Positions 26,466 to 38,163 of a DNA stretch of 64,000 nt are shown here, piece by piece (position 1 is the stretch's first letter; each line of letters starts with the position of its first letter). Made by a program: the position numbers and the translations under genes. The DNA lies in assembly GCF_900176035.1 (NCBI RefSeq), contig NZ_FWWT01000008.1, forward strand, positions 120,951-184,950, written 5' to 3'. The notes beneath the pieces were generated by a model that had not been told where the DNA came from, ran no database searches, and was given only the letters and a program-made list of their open reading frames with translations. This DNA is from Desulfonispora thiosulfatigenes DSM 11270 (GTDB lineage Bacteria > Bacillota > Peptococcia > Peptococcales > Desulfonisporaceae).

Positions 26466-27677
26466 TTAAAAACTTGATAATCCTGTCTTTTCCTGAATAT
26501 TATATAAAATATTTTTTATTACTGAGTTTTCTTTATAAGCTTCAAAATCTAAGGTGTATTCTGCATCTTCATTATTCCATATTCTTTTAAAATATTTTTC
26601 TACTTTTATAGTTCAGGGTTATCCACTGATAAAATTACTTTTAAATTTGTCTCTAGATTATAATCTCCAATATTTCTACGCCTCTCTCACTAGCCATTAT
26701 TAATTCCTTTATAACTTGATGCTCTGCTAAATAAAACATAGCCATCTGAATTTTATCGCCATTTTGAGTGTCTTTAATCTCTTTAATTAATTCTTGTTTA
26801 ATTTTACCTTCAGTAACAACTTGTGCTTTGTCTGCATCTTTCACAGGATAATTAACGCTAAAATTAAAAAGTTTGCCCCCAGAAAAATTCACAACATCAT
26901 TTTCTGTTTTTAATAAATCATTAATTATTTCTCCCTTAACCGCTATGGCAATATTAGAATGATTGCTACTAGCATCATGTGGATTAAAAGAGGTGACTAG
27001 GGCTTCATTTTCAGTGATTAAAACCTTCCGATGATTGGCTTTCATATTTAATAATTTTAAATATGAAGGTAACGTAACATTAGGGGAATCTGGGCTAAAG
27101 GGATTAGGAAGTACCCTTCCCCTTTTGTATCTAGATTTTTAAATACTGGTCGCCATAACCCTGAATATAAAGGATTTGAATCTCTCATTTTTTCTAAATC
27201 AGTGATTACCACTTGAATACCATTATTTCTTAACCTTTCTAAATATTTCGAAGGATATGAACCATAAAAGATATTAATTTCATCCGTGATAAATACAATT
27301 TGTAAACCTGGAACCTTTTTCTTTTGTTCAATTAAACTATCTGTTAATTCACCAGAAATATTCTCATAACCATTTTCATGATCATAATCATCATTAAATA
27401 AAAACATATCTATTACAATAAAATTTTGGGCATTTTTAATCATCTTCTTAATTTTAGGGAAAATATGTTGTTCATGAACCAATGCTTCATTTTTCTCATA
27501 GGTTAAATCATAAATAAACTCAACCTCGCTATTTCTTATTTCTCCCTTTTGAGAAGCTCCTTTTGGTACAGTTGTTTTAAAACCATGATAAGAAATTACA
27601 ACTATTAAGATAATTAAGATTATTCTATTCCAAGGCATACCTTTTATCTGATTTATAGGATAATATAGTTTCACCAT
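26466..27677 (-). pseudogene. Phospholipase D-family protein, decayed
   Basis: Remnant of a membrane-anchored two-domain PLD/cardiolipin-synthase-like protein. An N-terminal membrane helix leads into IVIDMFLFNDD. The frame is lost at 27119-27126 (a G4/A4 run, one base short); the other frame continues as GRVLPNPFSPDSPN into the first HKD-like motif NHRKVLITE. At about 26670-26682 ERGVE jumps straight to NIGDYNLETN, so roughly 80 residues, including the second HKD motif, appear deleted. A further shift and stop occur near 26605-26613, then the normal tail FKRIWNNEDAEY to a stop at 26466. Several independent lesions make this a true pseudogene. Confidence 0.82.
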
Positions 27678-27734
27678 ATTGCTACTTATAAATTCTTATA
27701 CTCTTTGAAGATGAGCCACTCTTCAACAGTTGGC

Positions 27735-28157
27735 TCATTGAATCATTGTCATATTTCTAAAAATGTCCAATTTATCTAAAAGATCCTCTTTATTTTCCTT
27801 AGTTAAATATCTTGTTGGAACTATATGTGCAGTAAATCCACTTAGATAAATAAGTATCATATCATCATAAACCTTTACTTCTTTTATACCTTCTCTTGAT
27901 GTTATTTCAGTAGAGTGTTTATTAATAACCTTTATATCATTTTCTCCAATTATCATGGTATTTTTGCATATCATCGATGAATTATCTCCATCTTTTAACA
28001 TGCCTGCTACCGATTTTCTTATTAACCTTTTGTGTTTTTTAGGAAACCCTACTACCCATATTATAATGAAAAATACAGCAATAATTGCCCAATAAAGTTT
28101 AGGTTGTTTAAATTTGATCCTTTTCATATCCAATATCTTTAACCCCATAACCTTCAT
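27735..28157 (-). CDS. YcxB-like protein, possibly N-terminally short
   Basis: 140 residues. One membrane span (about 22-40) is followed by a soluble domain matching the YcxB C-terminal region: KHKRLIRKSVAGMLKDG, then a central beta-rich stretch and FTAHIVPTRYL. Most YcxB-like proteins have two spans and about 160-180 residues, so the N-terminus may be shortened. Three in-frame ATGs occur (28157, 28148, 28127) and none has a good ribosome binding site. It precedes the decayed phospholipase D gene, which adds to the suspicion of local decay. Function unknown. Confidence 0.5.
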   Translation of the reverse strand: MKVMGLKILDMKRIKFKQPKLYWAIIAVFFIIIWVVGFPKKHKRLIRKSVAGMLKDGDNSSMICKNTMIIGENDIKVINKHSTEITSREGIKEVKVYDDMILIYLSGFTAHIVPTRYLTKENKEDLLDKLDIFRNMTMIQ

Positions 28158-28267
28158 CTCATCTCAATATTATCATCTTTATCTTAACAACCAATAGCTA
28201 ACTAGTATATAATTACAAAGACTAATAAAATATGAAAAACGTCATTTATTCTGAAAGGGGTCTACAT

Positions 28268-28807
28268 ATGTTTAAAATCTTGGTTTTTATAACATTATTT
28301 ATAACACTTATTAGCGTTGTAGTCAAAAAAGTCCTTAACCTTTTTAAGCAACAAAAAGAAGAACACGAAAAAAGAATGGCAATGCTTACAGAAAATTTAA
28401 AGTTTCAAGAGAAAATATTAGCTTCAATTAAAAACCCGGTAGCGGCAGCTGCTGTAGGCGGGGCGACAACAATGTTTTTATTAGATCAACTTACTAATGA
28501 TAACAACTTAGAGCAACAGACTATTGACCAAATGCAAGATATGGATTTAGATCAATTACAGGAATTCGCTATGGAAAATAATTTTATGGAACAGGAAGAT
28601 ATGAACCATCTATTAGATGAATTTGACCCTTTCGACCCCTACACCAACCCGGGTATTGACATCGTTATAGATGAATCCTATCATGGAATTGACCATGGTT
28701 TAGATAATGATTTCCATGATGACTTTGATTATGGTTTTGATAATGATAGTTTCGATAATACTAATTTTGATAATGACTTTGGTGGTGGTTTTGGTAATGA
28801 TTTTTAA
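28268..28807 (+). CDS. Membrane-anchored protein with acidic Asp/Asn/Phe/Gly-rich tail
   Basis: 179 residues. One N-terminal helix (about 3-22) leads into a charged, probable coiled-coil segment (FKQQKEEHEKRMAMLTENL) and a short Ala/Gly stretch (NPVAAAAVGGATTMFLL). The last 80 residues are strongly acidic and built from DNDF, DDF, FDN and GGFGN units, an intrinsically disordered, low-complexity tail. The ATG at 28268 has AAAGGGG seven bases upstream; an in-frame ATG at 28232 lacks one. No family is recognised. Shared terminator with the convergent hydrolase gene. Confidence 0.6.
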   Translation: MFKILVFITLFITLISVVVKKVLNLFKQQKEEHEKRMAMLTENLKFQEKILASIKNPVAAAAVGGATTMFLLDQLTNDNNLEQQTIDQMQDMDLDQLQEFAMENNFMEQEDMNHLLDEFDPFDPYTNPGIDIVIDESYHGIDHGLDNDFHDDFDYGFDNDSFDNTNFDNDFGGGFGNDF

Positions 28808-28865
28808 ACATTTGAATTTCAGGCAATATTATAATGATTGCTACTATTACCATTATAATGAAAAG

Positions 28866-28900
28866 CCCTATAAAACAGACCTTTTATCTGTTTTATAGGG
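28866..28900. terminator. Bidirectional terminator
   Basis: Perfect 14-base stem CCCTATAAAACAGA / TCTGTTTTATAGGG with a seven-base loop between convergent genes; T-rich on both exits. Confidence 0.8.
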
Positions 28901-28930
28901 TAATTTAATTTTACAATGAAGCGATTCAAT

Positions 28931-30979
28931 TTAATTAAAATCCCTTGGAATTTCAGTTTCCCAAGTTTTCTTAAATATTTCTTGTTCATTTTCTAGGGCT
29001 ATTAAAGTATTCGTTAAATAAAAATTCTTTTCATCACTTTTCATTTCACTAAAGGTTTTTAATTTAGTTTGCCACTCTTTTCTTCCTACTTTTAATTCCC
29101 ATTCACAGGTTACACGAGCTGATAGGGGATCATTTTCGTTAATACTATAGGTATTTTTATTGATACTGCCATGTTCAATACCATTTTCGCTTAACTTTCT
29201 TTCACCCTCGTCTGAAAAGTCCTCTAATTTCCACTGACCTGTAATCATGTCTTGAGAAAGGTTTCTTGTCCTTTTTTCCTTTCTTAAAACTTCCATCTCC
29301 ATTACCTGGGCAGTTTCAGGACCCGCAAAATTGGCACATGCACCATCTTCGTTTTGAGGTGTTCTAACTGGTAATGAGATGTGAGTATCTTCTCCAGAAT
29401 ATATTGTTAAATTAACTGGTTTAGGCGAAGGCCATGCTTGTGGCCAATAAGTTGGTGACACGGCTACCTCCAACTGGTGACCTTTTGGAATTTGTTGTCC
29501 TAAAGCATTTAACTTAATTGAAACAATATATTTTTCTCCTGGCACTAACTTTTCAGGATGTTCATGAGAATTCAGGTGGTTTAAATTTAATATTCCCCAG
29601 CTAATTAAAGTAGATTCACCCGTAGGCGCTTTATCACATAATCTTACGGCTAATAACGCATTTTCCTGATCAGAGGAAACCTTAACATTAAAAACAGGGT
29701 GACCTAATAGTTCAATTGTTTCGTCTAAGGGCTTTGAAGTAAAAACCACTGCTTTACCATTTTCAGCGCGTTGATCTGAGGGTAAGTCACCTGGTTGTCC
29801 AAAGGGACAAAATACGCCTGCATAAAATCCATGATTCTGGACACTTGGAATAATAAATTCTTCGCCTTCTTTGGCTTCATTTAAAAGCTGTCCTTGTGTT
29901 AGCCATAGAGATTTATTATTTACTGTAGTAGAAGGCCAATCTTTATCTCCCACCCATTTTCCAGGTCTTTCATCATAACTTACCTTTGGTAATTCACTAT
30001 CTTGAATCCACGAAATTAATTTAGGTCCATCCATAATGCCAGTTTCTTTTCCTTTTAACCATTTATCCCACCATTTTAAGCACTCTTGTAAAAATCCAAT
30101 AGCAGGTTCTGGTATCGCTACTTCAGGATATTCATGTGCCCATGGACCAATTAGACCCTTACTATTGGGTACATTTTCAATTATTCTAAATACCGCATTG
30201 GTATAACCATCTTGCCAGCCACTTACAGCAAAAACGGGAATTTCTAAATCAGAATAATCTTCACATACTGAACCATGCTTCCAATAAGCATCTCTTCTTT
30301 GATGTCTTACCCACTCTTCTACATGAGGAGGGGTATTTTCTAGTCTATCAAGCCAATTTTCCCTCCAAGATTCTCCAACTACCTCGGGATCCTGGGGCCT
30401 TGCATTATAAGCAAACATAGTTGATGCCCACCACAGCATATCGCTTGATAAAATAGTGCCCCCTTTATAATGCACATCATCAGCATAACGGTCATCAGTA
30501 GAACACAGGGTAATAATAGTTTTTAAAGCTGGATGTTTTCGTGCAGCTACTTGGAGACCGCTAAATCCACCCCATGATTTACCAATCATACCTATTGAAC
30601 CTGTAGACCAGGACTGCTTTACTATCCAATCTAATACTTCTAAAGCGTCATCTTGCTCTTGTTTTAAATATTCATCTAATAAAATGCCATCTGAGTCGCC
30701 TGATCCCCTAATATCCACACGAATACACGCATATCCATGCCCTGCAAAATAAGGATGTCTTGCTGAGTCTCTAATAGCTGTAAAATCATTTTTACGATAC
30801 GGAATATATTCTAAAATAGCTGGTACTGGATTTTCTTCTGCATCTTTTGGAAGCCAAATAGTTGCTGCTAATCTTGCTCCATCAGACATCGGAATCCAAA
30901 TATGTTTGATTTTTTCTATTTCCCTAGGAAATTCTGTCATTATACTACGTTTTTGTGAATCTCTTATATTGAAAACCAA
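28931..30979 (-). CDS. CocE/NonD family alpha/beta hydrolase (peptidase S15-like)
   Basis: 682 residues with the X-prolyl dipeptidyl-peptidase (S15) layout: an alpha/beta-hydrolase domain (about 25-340) and a C-terminal jelly-roll PepX_C domain (about 370-600). The nucleophile Ser is in GKSWGGFSG, the acid Asp in VSGWQDGYTN and the His in GPWAHEYPE. Members act on Pro-dipeptides, acyl esters or amides, and the substrate is not predictable. A TTG at 30979 (AAAGG nine bases upstream) is taken as start; the ATG at 30940 (MTEFPREIEK) has no binding site but is possible. It follows the BCCT gene on the same strand after about 65 bases. Confidence 0.85.
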   Translation of the reverse strand: MVFNIRDSQKRSIMTEFPREIEKIKHIWIPMSDGARLAATIWLPKDAEENPVPAILEYIPYRKNDFTAIRDSARHPYFAGHGYACIRVDIRGSGDSDGILLDEYLKQEQDDALEVLDWIVKQSWSTGSIGMIGKSWGGFSGLQVAARKHPALKTIITLCSTDDRYADDVHYKGGTILSSDMLWWASTMFAYNARPQDPEVVGESWRENWLDRLENTPPHVEEWVRHQRRDAYWKHGSVCEDYSDLEIPVFAVSGWQDGYTNAVFRIIENVPNSKGLIGPWAHEYPEVAIPEPAIGFLQECLKWWDKWLKGKETGIMDGPKLISWIQDSELPKVSYDERPGKWVGDKDWPSTTVNNKSLWLTQGQLLNEAKEGEEFIIPSVQNHGFYAGVFCPFGQPGDLPSDQRAENGKAVVFTSKPLDETIELLGHPVFNVKVSSDQENALLAVRLCDKAPTGESTLISWGILNLNHLNSHEHPEKLVPGEKYIVSIKLNALGQQIPKGHQLEVAVSPTYWPQAWPSPKPVNLTIYSGEDTHISLPVRTPQNEDGACANFAGPETAQVMEMEVLRKEKRTRNLSQDMITGQWKLEDFSDEGERKLSENGIEHGSINKNTYSINENDPLSARVTCEWELKVGRKEWQTKLKTFSEMKSDEKNFYLTNTLIALENEQEIFKKTWETEIPRDFN

Positions 30980-31043
30980 CTATATCAACCTTTCTATTTA
31001 TCAGTATAATTAAGACATATTAACCAATAGGCTACATGACTTC

Positions 31044-32591
31044 TTATTTCATCATTTTATCATCTCTAGAAATTGGCCCTTTATTATCAAGATAACCAAA
31101 ATCTTCTTTTAACCATTTCATTACAGAACCAATTAATAAAAAGAATATAACTACTACTGGTATAGCTACCAACACTGAAGAGGTTTGGATTACATTTAAC
31201 CCACCAATTTTTAACAAAGATAAAGCCATAAAAGCCAATACAGCAGCCCATAACAATCTATGCCAGCGGGCTGGTTCTTCACCATCTTTTAATTCTTTGG
31301 TAGCAATAGCTGATAATATATAAGTAGCAGAATCTAAAGATGTAGCTAAAAATATAAATGCTAAAACTAAAAATACAGGTAGTATTAATTGACTTAAAGG
31401 CAATGTTTTAAATAATGCAACAATAGCAGCTGGTCCACCACTTGTATTAGCAATATCAGTTAACGATACTATACCATTTGTCTCTAGATGAATAGCATAC
31501 CCACCGAAAACAGCAAAATATACCCACCCACCAATTGGGCCCCAAACTAAACCTGTGGTAATGAATTCTCTAATTGTACGACCTTTAGAAATACGAGCTA
31601 CAAAAAGTCCCATAAATGGCGCAGTTGCAGCAAACCAAGCCCAGTAAAATACTGTCCAACTTTGTGGAAAGCCACCTTTTACAAAAGGATCAGTTGAAAA
31701 ACTCATGCGAACAATATTTTGCATCATTAACCCAAAACTATTAGTAAAGTTTGATAAAAGAAATAGTGTTGGACCAACTAAAAATACAAAAATTGCTATT
31801 CCTATGGCAAGGTATATATTTATATCACTTAGCTTTTGAATTCCTTTAAGCCCAAAGAAAACACTAGTACCAAAAATAATAGTCCAAATTATTACAATTG
31901 CTACACTTAACTCAAATGATTGAGGAATGCTGAAAATTTCACTTACTATTTCTGAAACCATAGGCACACCTAATCCTAATGAAGTTCCAAGTCCTCCAAC
32001 TAAACCCCATATAATCATAATATCAATTATTTTACCTATTAATCCATCAGCATGTTTACCTAATATACCTTTACAAGCTGTGCTTATTTTTAAGGAAGGT
32101 TGTTTACGAACATAAAATGAGTATGCAATCGCAACTCCTGGTATCCAGTAAATAGCCCAGGCGGTGAATCCCCAATGAAATAAACCATAGGCAAGAGCCC
32201 ATTCATTAGCAGCATTAGAAAAAGGTTCAATGCCAAAGGGAGGCCCACCCATATAGTAAACAGGCTCCATAATAGACCAAAACATTATGCTTGTACCCAT
32301 TCCAGCACAAAACATCATAGCAATCCAGCTAATCTTAGAAAATTCAGGTTTATCTTCTGGTCCCCCTAGCTTTATACGTCCATATTTACCAAAGGCTAAC
32401 CAAATTAACCACAGAAAAACTCCAACAGTTAAATATTCAAATAACCAGTCAAAATTATAGGTAATAGAAGTTAACAGATTATTTAAAACTGGTTCCGCTG
32501 TTTCAGTATTCATTGCTAGTGCCAAAGTAACCCCTATTATCACCAGTAACGATGGCCAAAATATTTTTGCATCAATGTTAGATTTATTCAT
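31044..32591 (-). CDS. BCCT-family transporter (betaine/carnitine/choline type)
   Basis: 515 residues with about 12 helices, importing quaternary amines such as glycine betaine, choline or carnitine, normally with Na+. Family landmarks are FCAGMGTSIMFWSIMEPVYY, FHWGFTAWAIYWIPG and the signature FYWAWFAATAPFMGLFVARISKGRTIREF with its Trp cluster. The substrate within the family is not decided. ATG at 32591 has AAGGGGG six bases upstream; the longer frame from 32663 has none. A promoter and two palindromes lie upstream, and the hydrolase gene follows. Uptake of an osmoprotectant is the likely role. Confidence 0.92.
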   Translation of the reverse strand: MNKSNIDAKIFWPSLLVIIGVTLALAMNTETAEPVLNNLLTSITYNFDWLFEYLTVGVFLWLIWLAFGKYGRIKLGGPEDKPEFSKISWIAMMFCAGMGTSIMFWSIMEPVYYMGGPPFGIEPFSNAANEWALAYGLFHWGFTAWAIYWIPGVAIAYSFYVRKQPSLKISTACKGILGKHADGLIGKIIDIMIIWGLVGGLGTSLGLGVPMVSEIVSEIFSIPQSFELSVAIVIIWTIIFGTSVFFGLKGIQKLSDINIYLAIGIAIFVFLVGPTLFLLSNFTNSFGLMMQNIVRMSFSTDPFVKGGFPQSWTVFYWAWFAATAPFMGLFVARISKGRTIREFITTGLVWGPIGGWVYFAVFGGYAIHLETNGIVSLTDIANTSGGPAAIVALFKTLPLSQLILPVFLVLAFIFLATSLDSATYILSAIATKELKDGEEPARWHRLLWAAVLAFMALSLLKIGGLNVIQTSSVLVAIPVVVIFFLLIGSVMKWLKEDFGYLDNKGPISRDDKMMK

Positions 32592-32665
32592 ATAATTCCC
32601 CCTTGTTGAAAATGTTTTAATTATAAAAAGGTTTGGAAACATAACCTTACAACCTGCACTCAATC

Positions 32666-32719
32666 CTTATCTGATAAGTTGTAGGTTATATGTTACTATA
32701 CTTAGGTTTATCTGACAAG
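32666..32719. promoter_or_regulatory. Two palindromic operator candidates at the BCCT promoter
   Basis: CTTATCTGATAAG (32666-32678) is a perfect 6+1+6 palindrome; TTTATCTGACAAG (32707-32719) matches it at 11 of 13 positions. Centres are 41 bases apart, about four helical turns. A weak minus-strand promoter (-35 TTGTCA at 32713-32718, 17 bases, -10 TAACAT at 32690-32695) overlaps the second copy. The rest of the 32592-32919 gap shows AT-rich DNA and one TATAAT near 32740 without a clear -35. Confidence 0.4.
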
Positions 32720-32919
32720 TCCTAACGCACACCTTTTTGTTATAATACATAAATATATTTATTCTCTGTTATAGTAAATGTATATTTTAACAGCTAATTT
32801 ATAATTTTCACTCATCTATAACGTATATATCGCTTGTAAATACTAAGATGCAGTAAGGTGTTTAATTTTTTCCCTCTAGGGAATACTCCATAATAAGTAT
32901 GATTTCAAGGAGTATTATT

Positions 32920-33276
32920 ATGCAGCTTACTAAACGATTAAATTTTAAAATAAATTTTTCAGCCAATTTTATCTTAACCTTATTATTTATTTTGATGATG
33001 CTTGACTATTTAATAACTTATTATGGGATGCACTCTTTAGGAGTTCTTGAGGAAAGTAATGCTCTTATGGTGCGATTTATGAAACTACCTTTGAGCCAAG
33101 GTTTAATCCTTAGAACTTTGTACTGTGTAATTTTTATTTCTTTATTCAAATATGTAGAGCGTTCTAAAACTCGCTTGGCATTCCAAAAAATTCTACTAAT
33201 ACCCTTAAGTATACAATTAATTCCTATTTCTCTGCATATTAGCTGGTTTTATCAATATCTGAATTTCTACAGTTAA
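32920..33276 (+). CDS. DUF5658-like small membrane protein
   Basis: 118 residues with three hydrophobic segments (about 16-36, 58-78, 88-108). LMMLDYLITYYGM, then GVLEESNALMVRFM, follows the DUF5658 pattern of an Asp-containing first helix and an acidic Glu-x-Asn-Pro-like loop, here EESNAL. Function unknown. The ATG at 32920 is chosen for AAGGAG seven bases upstream; the longer ATG at 32899 would place that site inside the gene. It lies just upstream of glpK on the same strand. Confidence 0.55.
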   Translation: MQLTKRLNFKINFSANFILTLLFILMMLDYLITYYGMHSLGVLEESNALMVRFMKLPLSQGLILRTLYCVIFISLFKYVERSKTRLAFQKILLIPLSIQLIPISLHISWFYQYLNFYS

Positions 33277-33332
33277 TAATCCATGGTATTATTAATGTAT
33301 TAGAAACTAACTGTATGTAAGGAAGGGATTAG

Positions 33333-34835
<1,503 letters not shown>

Positions 34836-34865
34836 TAGATAATTTCTTTTGCTATATAAAAAATG

Positions 34866-34899
34866 TCCCTACTTGATATAGTTTAGAATCAAGTAGGGA
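34866..34899. terminator. Terminator of carB / glpK (convergent)
   Basis: TCCCTACTTGAT pairs with ATCAAGTAGGGA (perfect 12-base stem, 10-base loop). The minus strand exits into CATTTTTT, so it mainly serves carB. Confidence 0.82.
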
Positions 34900-34936
34900 A
34901 GAATAAATAGTCAGAAATTTAAATTAAATACTTTTA

Positions 34937-37900
34937 TTACACCATATTACTACAATAATTCCAGCCTTCTTTATTATTGGATAAGTATTCTTTAATTGGT
35001 TGATACTTAAGATCTTTGAAATTTATATCAGTTGTCTCTAAAAAAGCCTGCGCTGTATCTAGAGATGTAAAACATGGAATAAAGTTATCTGCTGCTAGTC
35101 TTCTCATTTTAAAGCCTAATGTTTTTTGACTTTTTCCTTTAGAAGGAGTATTTATAACTAAATGGACTTTACCTTCTTTGATAGATTCTAATGGGTTTTC
35201 AACTAAGATACCATTTACCCCGTGCTCATTTAGAAATTTTGCTGTATTATTAGTTGCTAAAATCTGAAATCCTTTAGACTCTAATCCTAGGACAATTGGT
35301 AGGGCTTCTTCTAAGTCTCTTTTAGCTACCGATACTAAGACACTTCCGCTACCAGGCAATCTTTTACCGCTAGCTGTTATGGCTTTATACAAAGCGCAGC
35401 CAAAATTATCATCTATTCCTAAAACTTCTCCTGTTGATTTCATTTCCGGGCCTAACGAAGTTTCTACTTGTGATAATTTTTCAAAAGAAAACACTGGAGA
35501 TTTTACAACTACATAATTAGGCTCAGGCCAAAGTCCTTCTGAATATCCTAATGATTTAAACTTTCTACCAAGCATAGCCCAAGTAGCTAGTTTAATTAAT
35601 GGAAGTCCTGTAACTTTACTTAAAATCGGAACAGTTCTAGAGGCCCTTGGATTAACTTCTATTACATAAGCTTGTTCATTTGCTATAACAAACTGAATAT
35701 TATATATCCCTTTAATCTTTAGTCCTTTTCCTATCATCTTAGTATACTTAATTACCTTATCTTTAATATTTTTACTTACATCTTGAGTAGGGTAAACAGC
35801 CATACTATCTCCTGAATGAACCCCTGCTCTTTCTATGTGTTCCATTATTCCTGGAATAATTACTGTTTCACCATCACAAATAGCATCAACTTCTATTTCT
35901 TTTCCTTCGATATATTTATCTATCAAAATTGGTTTATTAAAAGAAATATCTACAGCTGACTCTACATATTGAATAAGTTCCTCCATATTATATACTACTT
36001 TCATAGCCCTACCACCTAATACGTAAGAAGGGCGAACAAGTAGAGGAAACCCTAATTCATTTGCAATATTTTCTACTTCATTAACCTTTGTAGCTGTTTT
36101 ACCTTTAGTTTGAGGTATTTCTAATTCTTTTAAAAACCTTTCGAATTTCTTGCGATCTTCAGCGATATCGATATTTTCTACGGTTGTGCCGAAAATATTA
36201 ATTCCTTTAGCACTAAGTTTTTCAGCTAAATTTATTGCCGTTTGACCACCAAATTGTACAATAACTCCTTTTGGTTTTTCTTCATTAATAATATTAACAA
36301 CATCCTCTAAATCTAAAGGATCAAAATATAAACGATCCGATGTATCAAAGTCAGTACTAACAGTTTCTGGATTATTATTGATAATAATTGCTTCAAAACC
36401 AGCTTCACGAAGTGCCCACACAGCATGAACTGAACAATAGTCAAATTCAATTCCTTGCCCTATTCTAATTGGCCCTGATCCTAAAACAATAACCTTATCT
36501 TTATTACTTTTCTTTAATTCATTTTCTTGTTCATAACATGAATAATAATAAGGCGTTCTTGCAGTAAATTCTCCAGCACATGTATCTACAGACTTATAAA
36601 CAGGCTTAGGATTATTTTCCATTCGTAATTTAGTAACTTCGTCAATATCAATGCCTTTTAGATTAGCAATATAAGCATCACTAAATCCCATTCTTTTAGC
36701 TTTAATTAATAATTCTTGTTTTAAGGATTCATTCTTTATGCTAAATTCCATATCAATAATATTTTTAATTTTAGCCAAGAAAAATTTATCTATTAGAGTT
36801 AAAAGTCCAACTTCTTTAATAGGCCAATTTCTTCTAAAAGCCTCAGCTATGATGAATAGCCTTTCATCATCTGCATATTTTAATCTATTTTCTAGTTCAA
36901 CATCCGAAAGACTTCCTGAATTTTTTAAAAGCAATCCATTTTCTCCTGTTTCTAAAGATCTTACTGCTTTTAAAAGACTCGCTTCTATGGTGCGCTCAAT
37001 TGCCATTACTTCGCCCGTGGCTTTCATCTGAGTACCAAGGAGTCTATTAGCCGTTGGAAATTTATCAAAAGGCCATCTAGGGATTTTAGTTACTACATAA
37101 TCTATACTAGGCTCAAAGCAAGCACTCGTTGTTCCTGTAATTGGATTCTTTAATTCATCTAAGCTATACCCAATAGCAATCTTAGTAGCAATTTTTGCAA
37201 TTGGATATCCTGTAGCCTTTGATGCTAATGCACTTGATCTAGATAAACGTGGATTTACTTCAATTACAACATAATTATTACTTTTAGGGTCAAATCCAAA
37301 TTGAATATTACAACCACCTTCAATTTCAAGGCTCCTAATAATTTTAATAGCTGCTTTTCTGATTATTTGAAATTGTTTATTCGTCAGGGTTTGAGTAGGG
37401 GCAAAGACAATACTATCACCAGTATGAATTCCCATAGGATCAAAATTTTCCATACTACAAATAATTATGCAATTATTTTTTCTATCACGCATAATTTCAA
37501 TTTCAATTTCCTTCCACCCTAAAATGCCTTGTTCTAACAGAACCTGACCAATTCTACTTGCATGTAAACCCAAACTCACAATTGCTTCTAATTCTTGCTC
37601 ATTTCTCGCTAGGCCTCCCCCTGTTCCTCCAAGAGTATAAGCTGGCCTAATTATAACTGGAAATCCTACCTCTTTAGCAAAAACTTTAGCTTCTTCTACT
37701 TTGGTAATAATAACACTTTTTGGAATAGGCTCGTTTAATAAAATCATTGTATCTTTAAATTCTTCTCTATCTTCTGACTTTTTTATCGCTGTTAAACTAG
37801 TTCCTAATAATTCTACCTTATATTTCTCTAAAACCTTCGCATCAGATAATTCACAGGCAAGATTTAAACCAGTTTGCCCACCAAGACCAGGTATAATACC

Positions 37901-38152
37901 ATCAGGCCTTTCTTTTTCTATAATTTTAGTTAATGTTTCCAGGTTTAAAGGCTCGATATATACTTTATTAGCTATATTTTCATCAGTCATAATAGTAGCT
38001 GGATTACTATTTACTAAAACTACTTCTATACCTTCTTCTTTTAAAGACTTACAAGCCTGAGTACCTGCATAGTCAAATTCTGCTGCTTGCCCAATGATAA
38101 TTGGCCCAGATCCAATAACCATTATCTTTTTTAAATCTTTTCTTTTCGGCAT
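34937..38152 (-). CDS. carB: Carbamoyl-phosphate synthase large subunit
   Basis: Makes carbamoyl phosphate from bicarbonate, ammonia and two ATP. The 1071 residues contain both ATP-grasp halves ([20 protein letters not shown] at the start, [20 protein letters not shown] near 560), glycine-rich loops (GGTGGG; GGRAM), and the C-terminal MGS-type domain (about 935-1060) for allosteric control. All major signatures look intact, so the ammonia-using chemistry should work. AGGAGG precedes the ATG. It lies 11 bases after carA in argJ-argD-carA-carB. It gains interest because its partner CarA lacks catalytic residues. Confidence 0.96.
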   Translation of the reverse strand: MPKRKDLKKIMVIGSGPIIIGQAAEFDYAGTQACKSLKEEGIEVVLVNSNPATIMTDENIANKVYIEPLNLETLTKIIEKERPDGIIPGLGGQTGLNLACELSDAKVLEKYKVELLGTSLTAIKKSEDREEFKDTMILLNEPIPKSVIITKVEEAKVFAKEVGFPVIIRPAYTLGGTGGGLARNEQELEAIVSLGLHASRIGQVLLEQGILGWKEIEIEIMRDRKNNCIIICSMENFDPMGIHTGDSIVFAPTQTLTNKQFQIIRKAAIKIIRSLEIEGGCNIQFGFDPKSNNYVVIEVNPRLSRSSALASKATGYPIAKIATKIAIGYSLDELKNPITGTTSACFEPSIDYVVTKIPRWPFDKFPTANRLLGTQMKATGEVMAIERTIEASLLKAVRSLETGENGLLLKNSGSLSDVELENRLKYADDERLFIIAEAFRRNWPIKEVGLLTLIDKFFLAKIKNIIDMEFSIKNESLKQELLIKAKRMGFSDAYIANLKGIDIDEVTKLRMENNPKPVYKSVDTCAGEFTARTPYYYSCYEQENELKKSNKDKVIVLGSGPIRIGQGIEFDYCSVHAVWALREAGFEAIIINNNPETVSTDFDTSDRLYFDPLDLEDVVNIINEEKPKGVIVQFGGQTAINLAEKLSAKGINIFGTTVENIDIAEDRKKFERFLKELEIPQTKGKTATKVNEVENIANELGFPLLVRPSYVLGGRAMKVVYNMEELIQYVESAVDISFNKPILIDKYIEGKEIEVDAICDGETVIIPGIMEHIERAGVHSGDSMAVYPTQDVSKNIKDKVIKYTKMIGKGLKIKGIYNIQFVIANEQAYVIEVNPRASRTVPILSKVTGLPLIKLATWAMLGRKFKSLGYSEGLWPEPNYVVVKSPVFSFEKLSQVETSLGPEMKSTGEVLGIDDNFGCALYKAITASGKRLPGSGSVLVSVAKRDLEEALPIVLGLESKGFQILATNNTAKFLNEHGVNGILVENPLESIKEGKVHLVINTPSKGKSQKTLGFKMRRLAADNFIPCFTSLDTAQAFLETTDINFKDLKYQPIKEYLSNNKEGWNYCSNMV

Positions 38153-38163
38153 CTAAGTTCCTC

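Noticed and set aside
36738..38060. Plus-strand open frames opposite carB
   Set aside because: Antisense shadows of a long conserved gene, with low-complexity Ser/Phe-rich translations and no start signals.
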